A stretch of DNA of 64,000 bases from Atriophallophorus winterbourni (lineage: Eukaryota > Platyhelminthes > Trematoda > Plagiorchiida > Microphallidae), in contig JACCGJ010010187.1 of NCBI GenBank assembly GCA_013407085.1, positions 62,001 to 126,000 of the forward strand. Direction: 5' to 3'. The notes beneath the pieces were generated by a model. It had not been told where the DNA came from. It was given only the letters and a program-made list of their open reading frames with translations, and searched no databases. Position 1 is the stretch's first letter, and each line of letters starts with the position of its first letter. Position numbers and translations under genes: made by a program. Of the stretch, positions 30,756 to 43,100 are shown piece after piece.

Positions 30756-33700
30756 TCTCGTTTATGTGATGTTTCCTTTCATTACAGTTGTAAAAATTTA
30801 AAGCTCAACGAAGAGAGATGATAAAATGTAAAGGCTTGAATTAAATGAGCATATCAGAAGCGATGTTTGAGAAGAGTTTTTAGAATATTGCAGAAGTATG
30901 ATTCGAAGGTATTCGGATTTGCAGCTTATCGTTAGTGTGTACTAAAATCCGGCATTTCACTATGTTTTATCGCGCCGTTACTTTGAGAGCAGAAGTACCA
31001 TTTTTTAAGAATCGATTTTCGGTTAAATTTCGGAATAAAATAAAGGACGAAAATGACAATAAGAATGCGCAAACTTTATTCGAATATATTTGAAATTTCA
31101 GCTCTATGTTATTGTCAGATAATAAAGAACGAAATACAATTACGACAATATGGCAAAATATATATAACAAAAATTTCAAACAGATAAATGCTCCATAATA
31201 CTTCAGTGGCAAAATCAGTATGGCAGAGACACCTGGAGGCAAACGGTTAGTTTTAGTGACGTTTTAGGTAGTGATATGTTTCGATAGATTGTTAGATAAG
31301 CGTTGGTATATAATTAGTTCTTTGCGAAACATGTGGGAAATATAAGTAAGAATATCATTAAGAAGTCAATCACAATAAAAATTGTTGTTTGAAAATTTCC
31401 AAAAATCTTACTACAATATCCTCAATACGACTTTCGAAGGGAGTGACAAAAATATTGAAGAAAAACAGTACGAAATATGAGGCTAGAATTGAGGAAAGGG
31501 GAAATAAAAAATCAGTTTATGCCCAGCGTTAATTGAGCGACAAGAAAATAAATAGCATAAAATTGAGAGTATGAATGCTCGTTGAGTTATAGAAAATGAT
31601 GAGTCCAAGAAACCAGACAAGTTTCTGTCTACTGAGGTCTGTAGATTTATTTCTGACGATCATTAAACGAATCGTCACGACATTCGCCCTGTGGCTTAGT
31701 GAAGACGTTCTTCAAATTTACTAAATTAAATACAAATAACTTTCTGCCAATTATTCAGCAATTTCGTCTAATGCAGTTGAGAGCGCATCGGAAGACATCT
31801 TTCTGTGTACAGCATTGGTGAAGTGGATCAGATTCGAACTGAGGCGAATAATTAACAATTAAAATAGACCAATATTAATCAGTAATTTGTGATTTCATTA
31901 TAAAAATTTTGTGTTGATCAAACCTTTCAAATTGATTTCTGTCCCATTGGTTCCAGACTCCGAAACTGATGCTACCGTTCTAACTTGATTGGCACAATAT
32001 TGGCGTGATGTAGCGAAACCCCAATTATCGCTACAAAGATTTACACATCTGCTCGCAATTTCGGATTAAGCGAGTATAAATCTACCGCCTAATAAAATCA
32101 TGTTATCATGCAGTCTGTATCCTATTGTTCGCATCATTTTAACCTCTGCGTAAACTCTAGGTTATTTATCTATTAGTAAATTAATATTTCTATGCTTAAC
32201 ATCACGATGAAATACACTAGCATGTGTTGCTTACAATTATTCTTCACTAACTATTGGGTGGATTTTATTAGTGACATAGAATGAGGCACTCTCTAACATT
32301 AATTATTGTTTCGTTTATCAAACGCGTTGTAATCAATAGTTGTGTGCAGAAATGTTACACTCAGTTTTGTTTTAAACTGCTTTCGAGACAGTGGGTGGTA
32401 AAATATGACTTTATCGAATATCTGGAAGTCTCAATACCGAGTTCGCCTGATTTCATTTCGCTCACTTTCCTCGTACGTAGTCTTCAATACCAGCTTGTTG
32501 CTTTAATCTTTTAGAAAGATTGTAGAGCAATGCAGAATATGCTTTACCAAAATTTCGTTCTTGCTCGCATCTCTAGCGTTTACACATATTGAACCATGAA
32601 AATGTTAAATATTATTGGAACTAAAGCCAATACTTCGCAAAATTGTTGCGGTTAGCCAAGATTTTATCTTACTTCTGTACCGCTTCTATCATCGAGCTTG
32701 TCTACGTTTTCCAAATCTACCAAACATTTAATGACGTACACGATTGGGCCTGCAAACTCTTGCAAAATCGAGAGCGCAAAGCTAACTAATTTTTATTTAC
32801 AAAGAACCATATATTTTTTCATAAACACTTAATAAATTATTCCGACGTTCAATTGTCAGCAAGACCCCAGATCAGGTTTGTATGCTGAATATCACACACT
32901 CCATACAGAACAGCTGCAGGTATTTTATTTAGCGCGTTTTCCTTTCATTTGTAAGTTGCTTACTGCACATGTGGTAACCTTCTCGTTTTATTCATATTTA
33001 AATGAAACATTTCGGTTATGTGTAGACGAACACGTGAGTGAACTATCTCTGCGAAAGATCTCGGTTCATGGTTATGTGGAAGTCAGAAAAAACGCCAACA
33101 TCGAGAACGCGCAAGCACTTTATTTGTCTTAGTCGGGCGCCTTTTCGGATGTTTCTCGAAATTTTTATTGTGCTAGCATCTCATTACATAAGTAAATTAG
33201 TTATTGGCTATAAAATAAATGGCTGATCGTTATGTATTGTAAATGACATTGTTTTACATGAGAAGATGTATTATATAGCATTGAATGTTTACCGGATTGC
33301 ACAACTGACTGAACACAATCGGACTAATGGCCCTCGAGTTTGGGTGCATCTGAGGTTAACTCACATTACATACTCATTTACGCACCTATTTAAACTTGGT
33401 TTAAGTTTCCCGCTACGTTTTCATATATACCACATTCTCGCATTAACTCGCGTTTCAATATTTTTCGTCTATTCACTTTTTGCTGTGAAACTAAACACCG
33501 TGTGAAATTATGTCATCAGCGATTGAACCCATGATTAATCAAAAGTTGAAAGTCGAGTTATGCCGAGTAAACTTGTGTTGACACCGGTTTATTAATAACC
33601 CACAGTTATTCGGATGAACATACCCTCTTACAAACAACTTGTACGAACTCACATTTCCGCATTTCCCCACAACATTGCCCTCTCTTTTAGACAAGTCAAA

Positions 33701-34234
33701 TTTTGTTCACTCCCCCTGGACCTTCCTGATTGAAATGCGATAATTGTATCGGTTTGAATTCAATGATACTTTATAACTATCTGCTTTTTGACCATAAATT
33801 TGAATTTTGAGACTTGAATCTGTTTCAAAGGCGAACTAATAATTAGCTGACTGTCACCTTCATTATAGCAAATTACACGATGTAGCCCCAAATTAATATA
33901 ATGTAGTGAAATATAATATAATGTAGTGAAATAGATTAAGGTATTGTATCGATCATTTGAATAAATCCTGTACATTAGACGAAAATCTTCGATTTTCACA
34001 GATAAACCTAAAAAATATGAAGATCAACTCTTGAAAATTCACTTGATTGGATAGTTCCGTTTTTCAGTGAATGGCTTTTTAAAATATCCATACAATAAAA
34101 CTGGGTGCTTTACGAAAACTACTTCACACCAAAGCAACGAAAATGTTGCATTTGCAAAATGAAATAATTCGTTAAATCAGATTTTAGTAAATACGCCTGT
34201 ACTAAGAGGAAGCGAACTATTAAATAATTTCTAA

Positions 34235-34300
34235 TTTCGTTAGCCTCATTTAGTCGATAACGGCCATGGATGTACATCACAAATGTATGACTATTTCGTG
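34235..34300 (-). repeat. RTE 3' tail fragment
   Basis: It resembles 12735-12790 (the GTACATCACAA-CGAATGA block and surroundings), the extreme 3' region of the RTE LINE. Confidence 0.4.
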
Positions 34301-36655
34301 TGACAATTTTTTATTGCCCGCACGATTTAAATATGGGACACTGTATATATTCTGAACTGATGCCTGGTTTCGATGCCTAATTGTTACATGTTCAAATGAC
34401 TACTGAAACAATGGTATCTTAAAAATCTTCAACTCTCTCTCTCTCGATGTAACTGGTTGTCGCTTTCAGACCAAACTAAAGCGGTTTGGAGCTGAGTCTT
34501 ATAATTCAAATCTCTCCCTACTGTTTGCTGAAAGATTCGTGTAAACTGATGAAGTCTTCTTTCTTCTACAAACAAGAAATACTTTTTCAGTCCGTAGGTA
34601 TTATTTTGCATAGAATTTAATCCAACGTTAACGCTTTGTGACCTTATTTTAAACTGTCGAAATTGGAAAGTTGAATCTGCTAACGTACCAATAATCAATA
34701 AGATTTGTTCTGATAAGGACAACATCCATATTGCTGTCAAATTTGCTCAATAAAATTTTCGGCGTATCGATTTTGACTCATAGGATTAAGTACGAATCTG
34801 TACTGATGTAATTTTCTCGAGAGCAGCTGATGACTCCAAACGTGTACTGCCTATCTCTTTGGCGTTTTAGATGAGTGCGTGTCATGAGCAAATCGAGTTC
34901 CATAAAACAGATGTTGATTCATTTTTCAAAAATTATTTTTGGTTTACAAGCTAAATTATTTTTTTGTGCTCTCCAGTTTTTGCTCATACACAAAGTTGTT
35001 TGGTGTAGGCGGGCGCATTTACCTTTATATTCGTTATATGGAATTCCAGCAGCTGAGTAAGTGCCTTTACAATAACGCTCGGAATAAAAGTCACTTGGCA
35101 CGACATACGCATTTAGATTACGATCTAAGACATCCATATTCCATTTGTTATCAGCGTAACAGTTTACTGCCCTCAGTACCGAATTCGGTACGCTAATTAA
35201 AAGTTGTATAAATAAACAGTGATCGGTTCAAATCGTTTCCTTTGTGTTTGTACTTCTTCAATACAAGTCTAGCAACAGTTTCATACAGAGATACAGCAGT
35301 CATCCGGCATATAACGCCATTGTGCATCGAGAGTTTGCGAGAGATGGACGTGTAGCGTATTCAGCCTAGAAATTAAATTGGGCAGTTAAGGGTTAATAAT
35401 ATATGTATGTGACAGCTTCGCATTTTGTCGACCGATACGTCATCATTTTAAGTACCTGTCGATTGGTTGAAATTTCGATCGCGACCTCGCTGAGGAGTTT
35501 CGTCAGTGGTTATCAAATGCAACAAAAATCTATTTGTTTAATGATTCTTTCCAAATAAGACGTGAGTTACGTGCCGATAAAGATGGTAAAACGAGGTGGA
35601 GCATATGTAAACATTAAATTTAAAAAATCAATCTGTGAAAAAACGCGCGAAACAATTTACACTTAATGCGCGACACGTACCCAAACGGAATCCTAACGTG
35701 AACTCAATCAAGCCATGTGTTCCAGCGTCCTCAAGCAAACTAGTGAGGCGACTGACAGGCACGGGAAACCTAAAGAGCACGATGGGATTGGCTATGGAAT
35801 TAATCAATGATATCCAGAGTTGTACAGACCCACACCAGATTGCCTGATCGATCGATAGGACGAACGGGCGATTTTGATTGAAAACGTTTTCGAGGTATGG
35901 GTGAGGATGGACATGGAGAATAACTAAGCTGTTGCTTCGTTCTGCTCTAACTAAAATTTTGGTTCAGTGTGGATTCTGTTAAAAGCAATTATTAACTTTC
36001 CTTCTTTTTTATCTCATTAAGCCTCTAGAATAAAGCGATTTCTTATGCCATCAGTGAAACGACCCAAATATGAATATTAAACGTGAACCAGCGTTCGAAC
36101 TCATGCCTAGATTAAAATGAATTCCGATGGGTTTTGTAGATTGTTCAAGACTAAAGTTACATAATTTCTTCAACTCGTTTGTTGTCGCAGGTTTATTCTA
36201 GAAAAGCCTCACGGAAATGTGAAGTTGATCGTTTCTTTTCACAGAACAAATCGCAAACACCACTGGGTGTTCTAATGAAAAGACCTGTTTAAAACGTCCA
36301 CTAATTTCTTCCGAATTCTTCGTAGTACCTTCTGAGTATACAAAATTAAACAAGGGTGTGGGTAAATTTAATAATCAAACCTTGTTTGAATGTTGGTAGG
36401 TTCCAATTAAATCTTACCGCAAATTTCACTATCTAACCTTAAGCCGCTTTCTCTGAATTTGCTTTATTCTTACTTACGTGGTAATGTAGTCGTAAATGGA
36501 AGGTGTCTACTCGATTAGAATATTCTTTGAATCGATTAAATCACAATGAATTTCATCACAAAGTATATTGAGATAAACCCTCTCATTTTATTAATTTCAA
36601 TGCTTAGATTTTATTAGATTAAATTGTACTTACAGAACAGACATATATATACATA

Positions 36656-36661
36656 TTTATT
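36656..36661 (-). terminator. Possible poly(A) signal of the FAD oxidase gene
   Basis: AATAAA on the minus strand, 227 bases after the stop codon. In AT-rich DNA the hexamer is common, so this is only a candidate. Confidence 0.35.
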
Positions 36662-36887
36662 GATTAAACATTAGATGGTTTCAACAACTGAGTTTTATCT
36701 TAACTTTTATGTTCCTTATTGAAAAATGTATTACATTTCAACGAAATAAACCCCAAAATTTCAAATAAAAAATGTTGAGTGTGTCCAGTTATCTGGTCTA
36801 TCACATTACTATCGGAGTAAAACAAAAGTATAAGAAAGTAAACATCGGGAAAGTACATTGGGACAAACGTTGAAGTTAACTGCAATG

Positions 36888-37142
36888 TTATTTTCGTTTA
36901 CCATCCACAGCATCATCTTCGACATGCGGATCATCTGTTTCCAAGTCCACTTCCACTCCGCGTGATTGCAAGTACTGTGCACGTCTCCAATGGTAATTTT
37001 CTTGATATTCAGTGTAAATGGGCATGAAGACGTCGAACAATCTCACGTTCAAAAACATTCCATCTTCGTCCGCTTTGAACATGAGATTTCGCAATGGGCT
37101 CAAATGAGGTTGGAGCAGATCACGATACCGGTCGGTTAGAAG
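36888..37142 (-). CDS. FAD oxidase exon 4 (C-terminus)
   Basis: The acceptor is TTTTCCTATGCTTCCAG. It codes for LLTDRYRDLLQPHLSPLRN, then LMFKADEDGMFLNVRLFDVF, QENYHWRRAQYLQSRGVEVD, and an acidic tail ending DGKRK with TAA at 36890-36888. The HW pair resembles the C-terminal histidine-tryptophan region of aldonolactone oxidases. A minus-strand AATAAA (36661-36656) lies about 230 bases downstream. Confidence 0.85.
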   Translation of the reverse strand, partial: LLTDRYRDLLQPHLSPLRNLMFKADEDGMFLNVRLFDVFMPIYTEYQENYHWRRAQYLQSRGVEVDLETDDPHVEDDAVDGKRK

Positions 37143-40100
37143 CTGGAAGCATAGGAAAATTCTCTCTATCGATTATGGTTAACGAAATGAAAATTATTTC
37201 GGAGCGGTGAAGAAAATATAGCAATCATGAATATTTAACAAATTGATTATGTTGGTCAGCGACTCCAGAAGTCCTGTTATTGAAAGCGGAGCATGTTTTC
37301 GTAATTCCCTAAAACGGATGCACTGTCAACGTTGACATTATAAATAATAGGATGGTATTTAATAGACTCAAACGGGTATTTGGGAAATTTTCGCCCAAGA
37401 TATTGACAAGGGTCATGAATACATACTTGAGACCAGTCATGGAAAACAGTGTGCAGTCGTGGTCTCAGTGGCTAAAAAAGGATGTCGAACTTAAGCAGCC
37501 AATCTATCACTGTTTAACAAAACTAGTTCTGAGCATTTGAAACAAGCCTTATAAAGAAAGGATAGCTCACCCGAATCTGTTCGACTTTCCCTATCGACGA
37601 ATCAGAGGAGATCTTATCATACTTTACAAAATATTCTATACCCCAAACCATCTTTTACGAGATTTATTCACACGAGCGGATACGAGAAATAACCGGACCC
37701 TTGAATATCGGATGGTGGTACCTCATTCCCGCCTAAACTGAAGAAGGTATTTTTATTCTGTCCGTGTTTGATTTAATTGGAACAGTTTACCTTCAACCGT
37801 TGCTCACGATACGATCGTGCATGACTGTAAAAAAAATTAGACGAATTTTATTGAATTATTCATTTACCGAACACTTATATACTGCTTAATCTAATTCCTT
37901 ATCTTATTTATACACTTACATTCCCATTTTTACCATCCTATGATTATTGTTAAGCTTGTTGCTTTTTAGACCATTAGAAATACCTAACAACGGAATTTCG
38001 AATTAACTCAGCATATCTGCGTGGTTAACAGTAAAACTGATCTTCCATTAGATTTTCAAAGATTGGCTTATAATCAGTGCCTTACCATAACTTTGAGGCT
38101 AAACTCGCGTTGTTGTTAATTTTCGCGGCAACCAATTATCCCTTAGTTTGGTTAAAATGTGCTATGAAATAATACTCAAACTGGGCTTCCATATACGATA
38201 CGAGATTGAAGCTTCCTCTATCCGTTTTGGTAAGCATAACATATAAACCTCGATTATCATATTGTGCCGTATTTCATAAACTCATATTTAACCAATAATT
38301 ATCAAAGTAATAATCGACAAATTAATACGTGAATAGTAACTCACGTTATCCATTGGCCAATCCGATTTCCATTGCACTACACAATAAGGATTCATATCAT
38401 AAACGTCCTGGATTAGATCATAGAGTTCCGTCGGTCGACCTCCAAGGTATTCAGGATTGACCAGGCCACACATTGATATATGCACCAATATCGTTTCTGG
38501 ATCATTTTGTTTTAGCTCGAAGCCCAAAGCTTGCGCAAATTTTGCTGGTCCGGTAAAATGCACGCGCACACCAAAATTGTACACACGCCCCAAGGGATAT
38601 TTTGGATGAGCGAGTTTGATCGCATCGTCGAAATATTTGTGTATTCGATTGATTACCTTTGATAAATAATTATGTGTGGGCAAAAGCGAGTCATAAGTAG
38701 ATGATGAATAATAGTTGAAAACTGGAACACTCAAGGTTTTCGTAGTTTAAATATAAAACCCGCTTGTTTGGTTAATAAAACTAGCGTTTCACACCTTTGT
38801 ATACGCGTTAGATTAAAATACAACCTAAGCAGCACAACTGTTAGTAATAGTAATGCATGAGGGGCATTCAACTGGACGTGGAGTAGGTGACCTGTAAGGT
38901 ACGAAAGCGATTTTAGAATCAAAACAAGCAATTTTGTACATGTATAGGCAGGGAAAGTAATACACGGATCCAAACATTGTTCGGATATTTTTGCAAAGTC
39001 CTCAAAAAATAAATTGCTCAAATGCTTATAATTACACTAGCAGAAGTACCTCCCATCGTTTGTTAAATGCCACATTCGAGTGACATATGGTTAAGCTGGT
39101 TGAATTGTTCAATCCATTAGTATATGACCCGCGTTACAAATCACGAATGCATCTTTAAACGTCAATACAATATTTTATGTTGCGAGAGCAAAAATCAGTT
39201 TCTTATCTGTAAAAGTGAAATCGGTACTTGCCATCGAATATTTTCTTCCTAAGCTTCTACACATTTGGTTCGCTAAAAACACAAATTTGAAGATTTCTTG
39301 TACAAGCACTCATCTTAACTGCATTATTGGTCCCCGTTTTCACGATTCCATTTAAATTCCGCTTGGGGGACTTGGTTGCACAGAATCACTGAACAGGATC
39401 CAATACTTATGCTGGGGTCGTCTAAGACGCTTCAACATCTTTATCCGATCAATTGACGATGGCCAATCGATAAGACGATGAGACCCCACTGGCTCAGATA
39501 GACAAGCTGGGTCTAGATCATCGGCACATTCCGTACAACCGAACGAGTGGAAGGTTCAAACATTTCTCGAGTGAATTAGTCCAAATTAAAATAAACGCAT
39601 CAACATCAGTTGAATAAAATGTTAATTTTTACTATGGGTTTAATTTGTGCATGATTGTGAAATATAAACTAACATGTTTGTTACCACTAATGACAATCAG
39701 CGGTTACATGTGTGCGCGGTGTGCGCGGTGTAGAGGCAATTTTCCGGCCCAGTTACTCTCAATGAAACAAAAAATATCAACCCTTTGTATCGTACATTTA
39801 TGAGCAAGTCACGACTTAGCCAAGTACCGCAGGCTTGCATATACACAGTATACATTCGTGTGCAACTAATGTGTTTAACCCTACTTCCCACAGAGAGCGA
39901 AATTTATTTGCACCGATGGATGCTAACAGCAATATGATCTTTATTTCATTCAAAGGTTTCTAAGTATCATTTGACGCCAAATGCTGTGGGGTAAAATGAT
40001 TGATCATGAGTAGTATGGGTCAATTACTTATAATGAATAATGTATTTTTAATTTATATTATATCTAAAAAAGCTAAATTTTTGTAAATGCGTTCAATAAA

Positions 40101-43100
40101 CACACCTGATTGAATTCTTTCAGATTTAGGGATGTTTTAAAGGTCAGCTTAAGAAAGTGAACAGGATCCCGTATTCGTTCCATTGAATCCAAAGCCCAAG
40201 GGGTAAACTGAATAACTATTGGGTCAATTGAGTACCGCTCTTTCAAGTGGTTGTGAGCTCGACGCAGAAGATGTGGTATTTTTTGTGGTGTCGCAATAAA
40301 TTCTGATACATTGGGACCATGTGTCTCGTCTAACATGCGAAGACGGTATTGTGTTGGGATGACGAAATCCATACACTCAGGGGAACCTGCAACTCCTAAT
40401 TGTACACCCGTACGTAGTAAGACTTCATCTTTCATGCCAGACCAACCATCCGTTCCAGTATCTGTATTCATGCTGTTGTATGGGAGATACGTTATCTCCG
40501 TGAACAAGTTAGTTGCAATTGCGTTTTTGAGCAACTCATTGCTAGTATCCAGCAAATCACTCCATGGTATGAATTGATAGTTCACCTAGAGCGCGAGAAG
40601 ATAGTTGAAAGCACGATTGTTTAATTAAAAGTTTATAAAATAAATGAGCATGGATTATAAGAAACGCATTCCAAAAGCGATTTGGAATAAAATTAAAATT
40701 GGTTATATCCGTTTTAGGGACAAAATTACATCGGTATCATGCACCGGATTTATGCCTGCTATGCAACCATGGCAAAAAATTTCAAAATGTTGCGGAGGGT
40801 GTGACTCAAACAATTACGTAATCTTTAGAAAAGTAAGTATGAGCGAACGGGGATGATGTGCCTACATCTCCTATATAAAATCAACAACATCAAATTTTCA
40901 ACACAAGGAAAGTGAAGCACGTGGATCATTTAGTACTTAAATGTAAACCATGTTTAATCAAACATAAGTTATTTGTTCTATCATCGGTTTTCTCTTATCG
41001 GACCGCTGAAGCACATATCGCTTGTCTTCATCTCCGTTTTCATTTCGAAGAAACGTCGTATAAACTCTCCTCACAGATCAGATCGTATTGACAACCGGCA
41101 CGGACAAACTGAAGACTTCCCTTGTTGTCACGAGATTCACCTTTGATAGATCAGCGGAATGTGCGTTATAAACGCTCGATTAGGGGTTGAACGCGGTCGT
41201 TCTCATTGGTGAATCCATAACGCCATAGGTATTCTTTTCGAAAATGTTGAGGCCTTGTCGAATCAAGTGTCTTCGAGCGTCGACGACGTAATAAATATTC
41301 TGACTGCAATAGCATTTTCAGAACAATTTTCGTGACCTCGTCTCACTACACTATGATTTCAACCTACATAAAATTTACCTATACAACTATTACCTCTTCT
41401 ACACGTTGGTGTTGCAAGGAAGTGGGAGAGAGATATCTTTGGAGCGCTAAAACAGATATATCATAAATATGGGCACCTGAATCTGATTTTCACATGAAGT
41501 CAGCATTTAGTTGGCATAACTGAACCGAAACAAGAAAGTCCAAGTTAATGGCAACTGTGTTTCAGATAGTGACAAATAGGTCAATGTGCTGTTGGCTTTT
41601 TCGTCAATAATTAAAGGCAAATTAAATTAATTTACTAGACAAAATTACTTTGTGTTGTATGTTTAATGCTACCGGTTCAAATCGTTTCCAGTGCATCAGA
41701 AGTTTTCCTTATGTTGAGACAATAATCGCGATATCCCACCTGCCAATCGGCGTTAATTCGTGTAAGCTGAATGACCGATAACACTGCGGCGATGGATTTT
41801 TAAGGTTTGCGGAATCACACAATCAGTAGGGGAACTTAGCACGAGTGATAACCATATCGCTTGCATAGCCTGTCGTTAGTTTATTCGAGCCTAGCACGTT
41901 CGCTGTGTTACGTTTCAGGCCTTCTACTTGCGTACACAATAGTATAGAATAGAATTCAACAAGAAGTCGTGTTTACTTAAAATAAATTATTCCATTCACT
42001 GTTAGTACACTTAAGGATTAGCTTTTGACCGGTCATTATTCATGAGAATAAGATATTTTGTAATATTTTGCAGTTTCCATAGAAAGGTTGCATTAGCTTT
42101 TCTGTTTTTTCTCTCAGCTTTTCTTGAATTTTATATGAGCTCTATATTCGGGGTGATTCACATATCGTTGGTGTTATGAAAGGTAAAGCTGAAAGTTGTG
42201 TTGGCTAGGTTTGCAAGAAAACACTATTTTTTGGCTATCAATACATGGAGGGAATTCGTACATGAATGCTGTGGTCCAGGTGGATAGTGTCAAATTTCTC
42301 AAAGAAATCCAACAGGATCAAGTTGTTTACCAATCGATTTCATTATGTTGTAAATCGTTTTGCGTTCTATGCGAACGAGAAACCCGAAAAAGAAAATTGA
42401 CTTGGTTAATAATGAAATAATTAGTATTTTCGCCTCGAAAGCTCGAATTTGATCAATTCTGACAGGGAATTTGAAATAGTTTTGCCGTAGGGAACATTAA
42501 GCTAGAAAAATCTTATTTGAGACACGATAGAAACAATAAAAATGAATTTTTCACCAAAAGTATGGCTACTGTTACAATTATTAACGTTGATACTGGAATG
42601 TTGTTTTCAACGCCCACAGACAGTCGTATTTCATTATTATCTTTCAAAAATTATGTCACCGACAGCCATTTAGTTTCTCTTCGACGGTTTTGAAGTCAGA
42701 CTTGTCCAAACTCTCGGAATGAGCGGAACAAATGAAAACCAATAGAGACCCATGTGTGCCGTTTAAATGAGCTGTTACCATTACATTCTTCGAAATAATA
42801 CAAAAGCACAATGTTATCTGAAAGCATCCTTTTCTAACATTTAGGCATTTATTATGCCTTAAGCTCGTCAGACAATTTTACCTGAAAATCTTGCGTTTTA
42901 CAAAATTATAGTGGGCCACTGATTTGGGCACAGACAACCTACTAGAGTGCTTAAAATTGAACGAACGAAACTGTCGAACAATCTAATGAATTGAGTCAAT
43001 TTCATGTAATAAACGCTACTGGCTATGCATCTCCGGATCACATATAATAGATTTCATATACATTCAGAAGTGTTAAACATACTGTGTCGTTTCGCTATGC

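Larger units (their letters stand above)
30140..36650. other. Intergenic region between complexin and the FAD oxidase
   Basis: 6.5 kb without a supported gene. It holds the upstream region of complexin (no clear core promoter could be assigned), a decayed family A hammerhead flank at 30640-30755, a small RTE 3' tail at 34235-34300 and a short TCTC run at 34433-34445. 33570-33720 is GC-richer and could be a solo repeat, not identified. Confidence 0.45.
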
